DNA from: Hemerocallis citrina
Lineage: Eukaryota; Streptophyta; Magnoliopsida; Asparagales; Asphodelaceae
Direction of reading: 5' to 3'
DNA: 64,000 nt
NCBI GenBank assembly: GCA_017893485.1
Contig: CM030366.1
Span: forward strand, 49,679,896 to 49,743,895
The position numbers were made by a program, and so were the translations under genes. Positions 10,381-22,436 of the stretch are shown here, one piece after another. Each line of letters begins with the position of its first letter. Within the stretch, counting starts at the first letter, position 1. Under the pieces are notes generated by a model. That model was not told the origin of the DNA. It was given only the letters and a program-made list of their open reading frames with translations, and ran no database searches.

Positions 10381-11527
10381 AAGACCTCGGCACATGCTGC
10401 CGAGTGTTCTTGACACCGACCATGTTACATGGAAAGTTGGACTTCGGCACCAGCTGCCGAGTGTTCTTGCCACTGACCATGTTACATGGAAAGTTGGACC
10501 TCGGCACATGCTACTGAGCATTCTTGACACCGACCATGTTACATGGAAAGTTGGACTTCGGCACCAGCTGCCAAGTGTTCTTGACACCGACCATGTTACA
10601 TGGAAAGTTGGACGTCGGCACCAGCTGCCGAGTGTTCTTGCCACCGACCATGTTAAATGGAAAGTTGGACCTCAGCACATGCTGCCGAGCGTTCTTGCCA
10701 CCGACCATGTTACATGGAAAGTTGGACTTCGGCACATGCTGCCGAGCGTTCTTGACACCGACCATGTTACATGGAAAGTTGAACCTCGGCACATGCTACC
10801 GAGCGTTCTTGACACCGACCATGTTACATAGAAATTTGGACGTCGGCACCAGCTGCCGAGCGTTCTTGCCACCGACCATGTTACATGGAAAGTTGGACGT
10901 CGGCACCAGCTGCCGAGCGTTCTTTCCACCGACCATGTTATATGGAAAGTTGGACCTCGGCACATGCTGCCGATCGTTCTTGCCACCGACCATGTTACAT
11001 AGAAAGTTGGACCTCGGCACATGCTGCCGAGCGTTCTTGACACACGACCATGTTACATGGAAAGTTGGACTTCGGCACATACTGCCGAGCGTTCTTGCTA
11101 CCGACCATGTTACATGGAAAGTTGAACCCCGACACATGCTGTCGAGCGTTCTTGACACCGACCATGTTACATGGAAAGTTGGACCTCGGCACATGCCGCT
11201 GAGCGTTCTTGCCACCGACCATGTTACATGGAAAGTTGGACCTCGGCACATGCTGCCGAGCGTTCTTGACACCGACCATGTTACATGGAAAGTTGGACCT
11301 CGGCACATGCTGCCGAGCGTTCTTGCCACCTACCATGTTACATGGAAAGTTGGACGTCGGCAAATGCTACCGAGCGTTCTTGCCACGACCATGTTACATG
11401 GAAAATTTGGACCTCAGCACATGCTGCCGAGCGTTCTTGGCACCGACCATTTTACATGGAAAGTTGGACTTCGGCACAAGCTGCCGAGCGTTCTTGACAC
11501 CGACCATGTTACATGGAAAGAACTACC
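10381..11527 (+). repeat. 57-bp minisatellite, 20 units, two inverted repeats per unit
   Basis: The motif CCATGTTACATGG recurs 20 times from 10420 to 11504 at a mean spacing of 57 bp. A typical unit also contains CTCGGCACATGCTGCCGAG. Both motifs are inverted repeats with short loops (CCATG-TTA-CATGG and CTCGGCA-CATGC-TGCCGAG). Because 57 is a multiple of three, long open frames exist by chance in several frames on both strands; they are not genes. The array lies 3' of the first Tat element's antisense gene, probably in or next to its 3' LTR, whose borders I cannot fix. Bases 10100-10380 before it contain two similar 'CACATCTGTCAG'/'CACATCTGTTA' segments and no gene. Confidence 0.9.
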
Positions 11528-12673
11528 TCGGATCTCGCCGAACTCCCTCTCGGTGCCTACAACCTAGCCGAGCTACCTCTGCTCTTCGGCAGAGGGCAGC
11601 GAACCACCCATGAGCTTCGGCCTCCCTGGCAGCAAGCGTTCGAAGGGGTCGGCAGGTGAGGTAAAAGCATGTAGGCCGCACAACGAAGGAAACAACCGAG
11701 CCATTCGCCAAAAACCTGCAAAAAACAATTAAAAAATCGGGAAAGTTAAGGAAAACTCCTGGAAAATAATTATAAAATTGGGGAAACATTTTTTAAATCC
11801 CCAAGCAAGTAGTTATTGCCAAGGACAATCTGTTAAGACCCCCGAACGACGAATCGACACTTCGCAAAGTTAAACGAATATTCCTGCGAAAACACCACAT
11901 GACCAGAAGAGCTCAGGAGTGACTCAGAGTTCAACCAACCTTAAAAATCACCGCACTACCTCCTTCAAAGATTCAAAACCTTCCATTTTGGACTCCGATA
12001 CAACTCCACTAGCCATTAAAACAGTAAAACTACTCCTCAAAGGCTGATCAAACTCAGTCTTCCAGAGTGGAGGGCTCGTGATATGGCCAAAAATAGGGTT
12101 AAATCGGAACCGTCCAAATTGGGCACGAATCTTGAAGCCCAAGGGTAAAATGGTAATTTCACCTACCAATGGGTCTGAAGCGGGTACTGGTTCTCCTTCT
12201 TGGAAACCCACTAACCCACGAACGGATCCACCTCAACTGGGTACGGGTTTTCAACCCACAGCAAACCCGGTCCAGAAAGGATAGAATTAGGGTTTCTGAT
12301 TAAATCCTAATCAACGACCCTGATTCATATCTATCCTTTCACTGGGGATTAGGGATTACATTCCTTATCTAACCACAGGGATTACATTCCTAATCTAACC
12401 CCAGCGGCGCCTATAAATACCCCCCATCATCTCTATTAAGAGGTAATCAATCTTTTGCCAGTTTTACGCTCTTTCATAATCACTTCTGATTACTAACTTG
12501 AGCAGCGGAGGGTGCGTTGCTGGAAACAATCCCGGTGTCTCGCACTTTTTGCAGGTGAACGGCGGGAGCAACGGTCAAACTCCGGCAGAACAGGTAACAG
12601 GTTTGATATTCAAAGTTTCCCAAGAATCCACAAATACTATCTGTTTGCCCCCACACCACATTCAGCGGCAACA
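11528..12673 (+). mobile_element. Tat-family LTR (5' LTR of the second element), left border uncertain
   Basis: The right part matches the 643-645-bp LTRs of the complete minus-strand element at 50005-59489. Shared features in order are a TATA box (12411-12420), 'GGTAATCAA..TTTTCCAGTTTT', a 'TTGAGC..CGGAGGGT' stretch and the terminal 'CTATCTGTTTGCNCCCACACC...CAACA'. The LTR end is placed at 12673. The left border cannot be read; TG-starts near 11830 or similarity beginning near 11940 are candidates. The Lys/Arg-poor stretch 11528-11830 with 'AAACATTTTTTAAATCCCC' has no gene. Confidence 0.6.
12411..12420 (+). promoter_or_regulatory. TATA box of the second Tat element's LTR
   Basis: CTATAAATAC, 262 bp before the inferred LTR end. 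The equivalent CTATAAATACCC on the minus strand lies at 59167-59178 in the complete copy. Confidence 0.65.
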
Positions 12674-13658
12674 ACCAGTAAGGGAATGGTTGAATATTCC
12701 CCGCAACTTTGAAAAAACCAGCAAGGGAATGGTACTCTCCCCTTACACCGGAGTCAATATTCTCCTTCGACCAGCTCGAGGAGCTCTTCATAGAGCACTT
12801 CGTTACTGGCTGCAAAGCTAAAAAAATAAGTGTTTCCCGATTAGAATTGAAGCAAAGAGATGGAAAATTTCTGTAAGACTTTATCAAGCACTTCACAGTC
12901 GAGGCAAGGTCAATATCTTCCCTGGACTCGTCGATGGCAGCAGCCACTTTCCGTCAAAACGCCGCTCACAAAGACCTTAATGACTCCCATACAAAGAAGC
13001 CTCTTAATGATTTCACCTGAGCTTCTGGAAAGGAGTGACAAGTATGTCAGAGCCGGGGAAGCTATTTATCCTCAAGGCAAGAAGGATCCACCTTCCAGAA
13101 ACAAACGGAAGAACACAAGCGAGGAAGAAGCCAAGAAGTTTCAGAAAAACGGTGCAGCTCAATGCCGTCCACCTCCAGCACCACGCTTTGACAAGTTCTC
13201 TCCCTTTAACGCATGTGTGTCTGCCATCCTCATGGCAGTTAAAATGGATGGGACAGTCTGCCCTCCCTCCAAGATGACCACAGCTAGCAAGAGAAAGGAT
13301 AGGAAAAAGTGGTGCGCATTTCACATAGACCATGGACACACCACCGACAACTGCCGAGCCGTCAAAGAAGAACTCAAAAGTTTGATTCATAGGGGATATT
13401 TCTCCCAATTTGTTCTGTATAACAATGTTGAAACCCCTCCGGCTTAGGGACCTAATAGGTGTCAAGAGAAGCCCACCGAATCCCAAGACTCAAAACACAT
13501 TGCCATTTTTCACTCCATTCACGGAGGTCCGATGGGGGATATTCCAACTCCTCCCTTAAAGCCTTCGTTAGGGAAGTCAACTCAGGACACAACTTTTCAC
13601 CTGCCAAGAGCCTAGGCATCCATGTATCATTTTCTGATAAAGATCTAGAGGGCGTTAA
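12674..13658 (+). pseudogene. Second Tat element: gag (N-terminus missing) and start of protease region
   Basis: Directly after the LTR end the sequence reads as the middle of a plant retrotransposon gag protein: 'IFSFDQLEELFIEHFVTG', 'LELKQRDGKFL', 'ARSISSL', then from 13018 an open run with 'ELLERSDKYVRAGEAIY' and a CX2H-type zinc-binding motif 'WCAFHIDHGHTTDNC' near 13312-13356. These align by eye with the gag of the complete element at 57253-58335. The primer-binding site, leader and first half of gag are missing. Stops and frame changes occur at about 12875 and 13018, and after 13447. From 13500 a protease-region match begins ('HVSFSDKDLEGVN') and is cut by the solo LTR at 13659. Confidence 0.75.
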
Positions 13659-14329
13659 TGTAGCGCCCCGAATTTTCAATATAATAAACTCGTAAATATG
13701 TGGCACAATTCCCAGCATCTACCTCAATGTAATAATAAACATAGCCAAACACAGAAAAAAATTCAACTTTTATTACATTAATTCTTTACATAGCACAGCG
13801 GAAAATTAAACACCTTGAATTACAACTTTTTTCTTTTACTACACATTCTTTTCCAATTTGCATAAGCTATATTATCATTCTACCACATGCATCTAAATCT
13901 CAAGCTATAGGTGCCTACCTGTAAAACATGAGGCTAGAGATAACCCTAACCCCCAAAACTATAGGGATCAGCCATAACAGTGTGAGTGACATTAAACGAA
14001 ATGCAACATAAATGAAACATAAAGAATAAAGTCATAATTAACACATACCAACAGTAGTAACGAATGGAATATGAAATAATAATAAATAAAGCATGAAAAC
14101 ATCAAGTGAAACTAGACTAAGTGTCGAGTATAGGAAAACAGAACAACATCATGCACAATACAAGTCAAGAAAACACAAATGCAGTATGATGACTCTCTAA
14201 TGCATACTTGTCGGATTCAATGCATTCCATACTACATAGATCCGGTGCAAGTCCGTATCGTTCTCCACTTTATAGGGTTAAATCCCTCGTTATGCAACTA
14301 ATCCTACTACGGTGATAGAAACAAGATCT

Positions 14330-14590
14330 AGATTATTTCGCGAATAGGCCTGACAACCCTCGACGCGCAAGCATCATGTAAGCATAGCTAAAAAACCGGA
14401 GAATCAGCTCCCTGCTGTGTACCCCACGAATAGGCTTGCCGCTCATCGACGTGCAGATACACAGTACATCCCATGAATAGGCCTGCTGGCCATCGACACG
14501 CGAATGCACCATATGTTCTGTGAATAAGCCTTCCGACCTTCGACACGCGAACATACCAACTGTCCTCTCGGGACACAACAACACACAGTC
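14330..14590 (-). repeat. ~60-bp sub-repeats in the solo LTR
   Basis: Four imperfect copies of a unit with 'GAATAGGCCT...CATCGACACGCGAA' start near 14340, 14407, 14474 and 14521. They are GC-richer than the surroundings and non-coding. Confidence 0.65.
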
Positions 14591-15047
14591 CTGGAACGGA
14601 TCCGTTGGACTAACCCCAGAGCATATACTTATGTTTCCCAAGTTCTATCACATCTCTACTAGTGCATGTCCATAGATTGATTATTATTAATTAAAACACA
14701 ATCCCTCCCCCCTCTAGAGTTGGTGTACCCTGCCGGATTTAATTCTAACAAAACAACCCCAAGATCCAAACTGGCCAAAATCCAAAAAATCTCATCTGCC
14801 TGTTTACAAGAATCCCACTCAACCTCTAGAGACTCACAAATCAAATATAAACACAAAACCGTTCATTAAAACTCTCAATTTCATCATCAAAATGTTCATA
14901 TCAAGAAAACTTCTTTAAATCAAACAAATCCAAATTTATCCAAATACTTCACAAATTTCCAGAAATTAAATCTGAAATGAAATCTCTTTAAACAACTAAG
15001 TTTCACATTTTGAAGTTGTAGAAAAATCACGAAACATCATTTCCTTC

Positions 15048-15051
<4 letters not shown>

Positions 15052-15096
<45 letters not shown>

Positions 15097-15607
15097 ATTT
15101 GCCCGTGGGCACGTGCCTACGGCACGTCTTCGGAACGATACAAAACACGAAAAGCCATTGTAAACAGTAAAACAATAATTATGTAGCTCAAGTTTGAATA
15201 ATATGACAATAATTAGTTATAAATAAAAGTCTATGTTGAAAAATAATTATAAATGGGGGTATAAAATCTAACTTCTTAGAACTTTAAGTGTGAAAAATAA
15301 TGAAATTTAATTGTTGAAGAAATATTTGCTATTAAAAATTCTGAAATTTTACAAAACCGAAATCTTAAAATCAAAATTTCTAAATAAAGAAAGAATGGGA
15401 GAGAAAGATAGAGAGAGAGAAAGAGACAAATATTTAAAAGTAAGAGAGAAGAGAGATGTAGTAATAAAGTAATGAGTTTTTTAGGGAGGAAAATTTGGTT
15501 TTGGGATTTGAAATTTTGGAGGGAAAATATGTTTTGTGAGGTTTGATATGGGCCTTTGATTTTGGGGAGGATTGATTGTGAGCCACTCGAATGCTTTCTT
15601 TGTAATT

Positions 15608-15669
<62 letters not shown>
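15052..15669. mobile_element. Non-autonomous element flanked on both sides by (TA)n
   Basis: A 520-bp core (about 15092-15611) lies between a 40-bp (TA)n tract and a 57-bp (TA)n tract. It starts 'AGATTTGCCCGTGGGCACGT' and ends 'CTTTGTAATTTATTATATA'. The same core with the same ends and the same (TA)n on its right recurs at 37236-37828. There is no coding sequence and I see no long terminal inverted repeats. The arrangement resembles rice Micron elements, which sit inside TA microsatellites; the comparison is from memory and only structural. Confidence 0.65.
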
Positions 15670-15671
<2 letters not shown>

Positions 15672-17611
15672 CACTTTTTAAAGTCATAGAAACACAATTT
15701 AAATTCTATTATAATGAAAATATAACTCTCTGTAAGATAGTAATCTGTAGCAAAAACATCATCTAAAACAGTAGATCAATAATCCATAAGTTCGAAGAAA
15801 TAGTTGTTCAAGAAAAACGACGAAAAACACAAAAAAATACTCAACACAGCAGCAGTCGATCGACTGTCAAAACAGTTCAAAAGACAGCAATTGACCAACA
15901 TGCTAAAATTCCAAAATTTTGCAATTGACAGTCGACCGTCAATCCCAGTTTTGTTCTTGGGGGGTCAACTGGCATGTCCAAAACAGCCCACTTTAATTTT
16001 CATGCACTTTCAATCTGATACACGGTTTAATCTTTGTAAAATCATAAATTTGTAAAATGAAATTCCTGAGATGATCAAATACAACTTGTTCAATATACTG
16101 GAGTTTATAAAATAAATCAAATCTCTCGTCAAATTCACAAAAGGGCAATTTTCGACAAATTTTTCATTATCAGTAAAAGTAAATATATGTATATATGTAT
16201 GGTGTGTTTTTGCATCAGAAAACATCATGAAAATCATCGTATGTAAGTAGTAGATTGCTCAATTCAATCTCAGTATCCATATAAATCAAGATCCAATCGA
16301 AAACATCACAAAACACAAAAAAATCCAATTTCGGCTGCACCAAGTCAGACCCGAAATAAAATTTCAATGAAACCATTCAAAACTCGATCTTTTGATTCCA
16401 AAAACCTTTTACAACTTGTTATACACATATACAAGTTAATTGTATTGCTTCCCCCTTGATTATATACATCTACAACAACATTAGTCAAGTTCTTCTCCAT
16501 CAAAATTCTCAAACAGTATGTATATATATGATCAACACTAAAATACTCATCTCAAATTTGTTCATCTCCATCATATAATCTCGATACATATACAATCAAA
16601 TAGCAAGAATAATAAAGAAACAACATACCCATAATTTCTATTAGGTTCTTAACAATCTCAAGCCATCTATATGGGGATTCTAATTATAACATTCATAGAA
16701 AGTCCACTTTTAATCATCCACCCATCAATACATTCATTATATCATCATACAATCATCTAATATGCATTCTACTAGACAAATCACCATATACAACATGCAT
16801 AGAACTATAAGAAAACAAACATATGTCACTCACCTTATTGAAGAATCAACCGAAATAATAAGGAATAAGAAAAGTCCTTCCTTTCGTAAAAATCCAAGAT
16901 CCTCGCTTCGAAACTCCAAGAAATTAATAATAAAGAAAACCCTTTTGTTTTTGTGCAGCAAAGAGACGGCTTCTACTGCCCTTTTAATAGGCTGAAATTC
17001 AGTTTCTACGGTTTTGAGAAGATTTTGCAAATTATTTCTTTAGAATATACTTTTACATATATAGATCCTTTATACTGGGTAATTTTTTTAACCAATTCAA
17101 TTGAGATTTAAAATAAAAAATAACCACCCAGATCTGGCCGACACTGGTTTCAAACCCAGAAAAACAAATTTTGTAATTTTGGCCTCCAAGCGGCAATTTT
17201 GCAAAAAGACCCTTCTTTAAAAATTTGCGAAATAAACCAAAACTATTAGAATAAAAAATAAAATCTTTACCTCTGAGTTGGCTAGCCATCATGCTCAGCC
17301 CAGAAAATTGAAATTCTGGAAGTTTTACTCCAAGTGGTAATTTTGCACAAAAGTCTCCCTTTTGTAATATTTGAAATTATGCCAAAATTATCAGAAAAAT
17401 CCATAAAATTCATAAATAATACCTACTAATAAATATTAGGTTTTACTCAAAATAATTTCTTATTTTGAAATTCCATATAAAATATTTGCACGTGCTTTGC
17501 ATGTGCATAAAGATAAATTTTAGAAAAGTATTTATTAAATCACCAAAAATCACTTTAATTCATTTATTAATCTCAAAAATATTATTTAAAAATATAGAGT
17601 GTTACAGTTAA

Positions 17612-18513
17612 GATGCTCTACTTCGATTTATTGTTCATAAACCTAAGAATGGAAAATCATGAGGTACAACGCATCTTTGTAGACAATGACAGCTCTTTAA
17701 ACATTCTCTTCATGGCCACATTTGACCCTTCAAGCTCTTCCGAGACCGGCTCAAGCCAGTCGGCTATACACTCCACGGGGTCTCAGGTGCACCCACTCAA
17801 GTAGATGGAATCATCACAGTAGATGTGATAATCGGAAAAGCCCCCGCAACTCGAACAGAGGCATTAAACTTTATGGTGGTCAACATCAAAGCCACATACA
17901 ATGCAATATTTGGCCGTCCAGGCCTAGCCCCCTTTCATGCAGTTGCTTCCACCTATCACATGAAAATTAATTTTCTAACAACAGCCGTCATAGGCCAACT
18001 TGTAGGGAGCCAACAGGCAGTACGAGTATGCTACACCGCCACAATGGAGGCTCAGTTGTCCCCCTCGATGACATAGAATTACCGCCAGAAAGCAGTCACA
18101 GTAACTCCAAGCCCGTAAAGAAACTTGAAACCACTGCCGTAGAAAATCCTGCCAAAAAACTTCCAAACCTGCTAAGTCATCTCTCACCAGGTGCAAATTC
18201 GTCCTCGTCAGAATACAGTAACAGACTTGAATCTCCCGCTCGAAACCTGCTATGCTCATTCAACAGAAAGAAATAATCCTTCCTAAACAAATTGAAAAAT
18301 CTGAAGATCTCCCATTTCTGCAAAATAAGGGGAGGCTCGCTTCAAAACAAGCAATTTCAAGCAAGGTCTACCAAGTTGTTCGCCTTACAACTCATCTACT
18401 TGAAGACTTGGGGAGCAAAGAGATATCAGCTGGGATTTGAAAAGTGCAACACCTTATGTACTTCAACAAGGGCTCTTGACGCCCTACTCTTCTATTTCAA
18501 TATTTTCCAATGA
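17612..18513 (+). pseudogene. Second Tat element: protease region and conserved tail, no RT
   Basis: The protease frame continues from 13658: 'LRMENHEVQRIFVDNDSS' is the active-site region of Tat proteases, normally Asp-Asn-Gly-Ser-Ser. Here Gly is Asp. 'FMVVNIKATYNAIFGRPGL' and 'HMKINFLTTAVIGQLVGSQQAVRVCYTA' follow, as in the protease-RT linker of Tat elements. Normally reverse transcriptase would come next. Instead a Ser/Asn-rich tail 'DDIELPPESSHSNSK' is found that is matched in the complete element (56297-56550, minus). The frame is shifted several times. There is no RT, RNase H or integrase before the tandem arrays. Confidence 0.75.
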
Positions 18514-18764
18514 AGGCTCTCCCCACCGGTCACTGCATTCAATAAAGGCCAGCCACTAGATCAGTTGCTTAGGTCATTGCATGTAATAAATGTCAGCCGC
18601 TAGATTAGCCGCTTAGTTTTATCTTTCAATAAAATTTAGTATATTTTTTTTTGTAATGATCTTGTACAATTCTCTGGATGCAAACAATGAGTTAAATGAC
18701 AAGATTACACATAAAAAAGGCAAAAAAACTTATTAAAAGATCCTTACAAGACAAGTTTCTAGTC
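18514..18764 (+). repeat. Two 'GGCCAGCCACTAGATCAG' sub-repeats before the arrays
   Basis: Near-copies of 'CAATAAAGGCCAGCCACTAGATCAGTTGCTTAG' start at about 18538 and 18582. The complete element shows the same pair on the minus strand at about 55970-56060, so this short repeat belongs to the family. The rest up to 18764 is AT-rich. Confidence 0.6.
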
Positions 18765-18884
18765 CATACTCGTGGCTCGGAGTTGCTTTAGCAGCAATGA
18801 ACCAAGTTCAGAGCTCAACTGGCCATTTGATATGCTCCTACAACTCGTTAAAGCTTCAACAAAAAGTTTGGAGTCCATACCCAT
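18765..18884 (+). repeat. Array A, left part (before the Tekay insertion)
   Basis: One unit of about 115 bp ('GGCTCGGAGTTGCTTTAGCA...GGAGTCCATACCC'). The array resumes at 30603 beyond the Tekay element with the same unit, which shows where the element inserted. Confidence 0.75.
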
Positions 18885-21800
18885 TGTAACCCCTGTTTTT
18901 CATTTTGTGTATTTTGTAGTGTATTTTTCGTTTTGGTGTATTTTCTCTCTTGTATTTTTCTGAACCGTATATTGAAGTTGTTTTCAATATATATTCATTT
19001 TATTTCATTTTGAGCTCCTTGTGTGTGTTTGGTTGTCTCTTTTGTTTCATTCTTCAATATTTTGTTCTTTCTTCATTTTGCTCTCGTTCTCTTTATTCTT
19101 ATTTTTATTTTTATTTTTCTTGGGTGGTTGTGGTGGTGATTGGCTGTCCTATTTTCCCCAATCCTATTATTTCCTATTTTCCCCAATCCTATTATTTTGA
19201 TCCCTAATAAGACTTCCAAAGCCAAATAAAATTTCCAATCCTATTTTTATTCCTATTTTAATTGACCCAAAATCCAAAACCCATTGGTAAACCTACTACT
19301 ACTCCTAATTACCGACAACCCAAATACCCATTAACCCAACTTGTTTTTCTAAACCCTAATCCCCATTTATATATATATACTCTCTCCAATCCCTCTCATC
19401 CAAACCCTAACCCTAACTTCAAGCATCCCGGCCTCCCCCTTCCTCCATGCTTGAGCTGCAACCGCACACAGCCCAGGCTGACCGCCCATTACCTCTGGCC
19501 TGTGCACACCCGCACACAGCCCAGGCCAACTGACAGCCCCCTACTCTCCCTTTCGGCTGCATACCACCCCGGCAACACCCCAAACCTGATCCCTCATCCC
19601 CTTGGCCATCCAATCCTCTCGCACCACCACCTAATCTCTCGTCTCGCTTTCTTGGTGTTCTCTCATGGCCGCAAGCCACCATCACCTTCATCTTTTGCTT
19701 TTGGAGTTTTGTTCGTGTGGAGATTTTCGCTCTAGTTGCTTGGATTCGTTGATTCGTAATTTTCGTTCGTGGGTTTTGCTTGTTACTCTTGATTTTCGTT
19801 GTTCTTCATCTCCGATTAAGGCAAGTAACTTGTACTCTAATTCATTTGTTTGATACAAGTCAAAAATACCACCTATAGTGCAGTTGGGTCTAGAGACGAC
19901 TCTTGTTTGTGATATGCTTGAAGGGTTTTGTCTCTATTGTGCAAATTTGACCATAGATGACTCACAAAACAATATGGTCATGAATTAACTTAGGATTTAC
20001 CCGTTCTTGATTTTGATCATGTATGTGAGACTTTTTAGTGAGAATTCGTGATTTGGTTGAGGCCCATGTGAAATACTTTGTGTGGACATATTAGTTACCC
20101 TAATTTATGATGTTTAGACACTTGGTAGACTCGATTTCATATTTGGTTGTGTTTTGAACAAGTTTTGTATGATATATGTTGAGTTGTTGTAAAAGGAAAA
20201 AATCTGTATTTGTCGCTGAACTGTTTTGTTTGTTGTTTTGGACTGTCTTCATTTCGGTATAAGACATGAGTTTTAGATAATTTCTTCTATTTTCAAACCC
20301 CTCTAATCTTGCTTGATTTTGTTTTCATACGACTGAGTTATGACTGTTTTACTACAGAGGTATCGACCTTTTCCAGATTCTGTTTTTCGGTAATTTTGAT
20401 GACAAATTATTTTAAAGAACTATGCTACATATATTATTTTGACCCAAAACATTGGTTAGTGTTTCTTTATCCAGTTAGGGATTATCCAGAATTTTGGTGA
20501 ATTTTATTGATGAATTTTATGTGTTGTTTCATGCTCGTCTATGAAATCTATACTTGCTATATTTGGCTCTCTGTTCTGTAATGAACCTTATTTTCACTAC
20601 GATTCCTTTTACTGTATGAAAAATGTTTATGAAATATGAAATCTAGTATATTTATCTATTTTCATATCCCTTTGGCGGAATTGGATTTCGTTTCACTGGT
20701 TGCAAGATATTATAGTTTTCGTACAGCAGTGATGGGAATTCCATATTTGCCAAACTATGGTTTCTTGATGCTTTCTTATTTCAGATGACTGATCTAAATT
20801 CACTGGAAAATTCTAAAACTTTGTATTTAGATACTATACATATAGGGGAATACCCTAGATTTTTCGTGGATTTATTTATTGAGTTTTCATGTTGTTTTCC
20901 TACTCTTGAATATGTTTCACTGATTTCTGGCTGAACTTATTTTCTGTATTCAAATCAGTTTTGAGCTATATTTTTGTGAATTAATATATGACTTATTTTA
21001 CTCGCTCGATTCGGTTGGGAGTCTATTTTCTAGACGTTTTGATGGATTCAGATTTGCATTTTTGTAACACTAGGAATCACTATTTTAGTACAGTATGGTC
21101 TTATTGTTCTGAACTTGAGATATGCCAATTTTATTCTTTTATGAGATATCTTGCACACGTACATGTTTATCTTGAAACTTGCACTTGTCACATGATCATG
21201 CCATGTTATTCTTGATATGTTTTACACATCTACATGCTTGTTTGACTTACTAGTAAAATTACCAAGCCGGGGTTAAGGGAAAGATCTAGTAGTGGATAGT
21301 GCAGAAATGTGTACTCGGAAGAACCTAGTGGTTATTGGAGCTTGTTAACATGTGGATCTTGACACGATATACATGACACGTACACACATGACACTGGAGC
21401 TTGTTTGGATTTTGGAGCTTATTTACATGATACTTGGAGCTTGTCCTTGAGTACATTGCCCTGTATGGTCCCCTATAAAATCTAAAGTGAAACTGTTTGT
21501 TGTAGCAACCATGTGTTATATTTTTAGGGCGCATGAAATGCTACCTAAATAGTAATCACTACAAGAGTTGATACATGACACTTGAACATGATACATGCCT
21601 ACTTGACACATGACTATACTTGATACATGCTACATGATTACTTGATTCTTGATACTAGTTACTTGATGCATGACACTTGTCTACTTGACACTTGACACAT
21701 GCTATTATATTTGCTCATCTTGCCATGCTAGGATTTATATTTTTGTTATCATGATTATACCATTCTAGGTTTGTTACTTAGATTTACCTATCCCATATAC

Positions 21801-22280
21801 TTGTATCCTACATTATAAGTAACCCGTAACTTACAATTGACGGGTACTTGTTTTCTTCTTCCTTCTTCTACAAATTTACTAATTGTAGATCAGGATGGTC
21901 GGCTGCCAGATGGTATTGGCGAGATGATGTACTAGTGCTGGATTTCATGATTTATGATTTTATTATTATTATTGTTGCTTGAACTTGAATAAGATGTACT
22001 TGATTACTTGGATATTTATCTTGTATTTGGGCGATGTGACCCAAAATATTTGACTTGTTCAGAATTTGATTATTTGAGATTATTATATTTGGTTTCACGT
22101 AATTTCTGTTGGTATCTTGTTTCAATTATGTATGCCTGATTGTATCTTTTCCTTCTAACTCTGATTAACTTGTGAAATATTGTAAAGATTCCTGAACAGC
22201 TTATGGATGATGAAAATCATTCACTGGGCTTTTGTCTCGTATCCGTATTCTGTATTCTTTTTGGGAAGCGGGGCATGACA
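18885..22280 (+). mobile_element. Tekay 5' LTR
   Basis: It runs TGTAACCCCTG...GGGGCATGACA (3396 bp). Core promoter: an AT-rich TATA at 19366-19380 flanked by two telo-box motifs. The downstream part is non-coding; at 21540-21710 short 'ACTTGATACATG' units recur. ORFs such as 19262-19735 are low-complexity promoter/leader sequence, not genes. Confidence 0.9.
19351..19410 (+). promoter_or_regulatory. LTR core promoter: TATA between two telo-boxes
   Basis: AAACCCTAA occurs at 19351-19359 and again at 19402-19410, the second extended to AAACCCTAACCCTAAC. Between them lies TTTATATATATATAC (19366-19380). The same layout is kept in the 3' LTR (27619-27627, TATA at about 27632, 27670-27678). AAACCCTAA is the known plant telo-box. 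Confidence 0.65.
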
Positions 22281-22290
22281 GGATTTTTAG

Positions 22291-22302
22291 TGGTATCAGA
22301 GC
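22291..22302 (+). promoter_or_regulatory. Primer-binding site (initiator Met-tRNA type)
   Basis: TGGTATCAGAGC starts 10 bp after the 5' LTR end. It is the standard plant retrotransposon primer-binding site complementary to the 3' end of initiator methionine tRNA. Confidence 0.85.
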
Positions 22303-22436
22303 CCCAGGTTTGGCTAATGTATTAGTTGCCTAATATATTAGACAAGCTTGGTTCGTACTGGGATCTGCTCAACATTTCACCAACCATGCATACCCCAACT
22401 CTGATTCTGGATGCTTATTTTTGGTTTGTGCAGGCT

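Larger units (their letters stand above)
13659..17606 (-). mobile_element. 3.9-kb solo LTR, minus orientation, in the protease region
   Basis: The block begins TGTAGCGCCCCG and ends GAGTGTTACA. Its reverse complement, TGTAACACTC...CGGGGCGCTACA, fits the other solo LTRs here. Perfect 5-bp target duplications GTTAA flank it (13654-13658 and 17607-17611), and the Tat protease frame resumes right after. No internal coding region or second LTR is present. On the minus strand a TATA-like 'AGTATAAAGG' is at about 17069-17078. The LTR itself was later hit by a TA-flanked element (15052-15669). The rest is AT-rich and non-coding; ORFs inside it have no recognisable product. Confidence 0.85.

Noticed and set aside
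10381..11527. CRISPR-like array (palindromic word every 57 bp)
   Set aside because: The sequence between the palindromes is also repeated, so there are no unique spacers, and the surroundings are plant retrotransposon sequence.
10524..11567. 347-codon ORF in the 57-bp array
   Set aside because: Open frames exist in several frames on both strands because the period is a multiple of three; no unique sequence or known domain.
19262..19735. 157-codon ORF in the Tekay LTR
   Set aside because: Pro/Asn-rich translation of promoter and leader sequence; the equivalent in the 3' LTR is broken, so the frame is not conserved.
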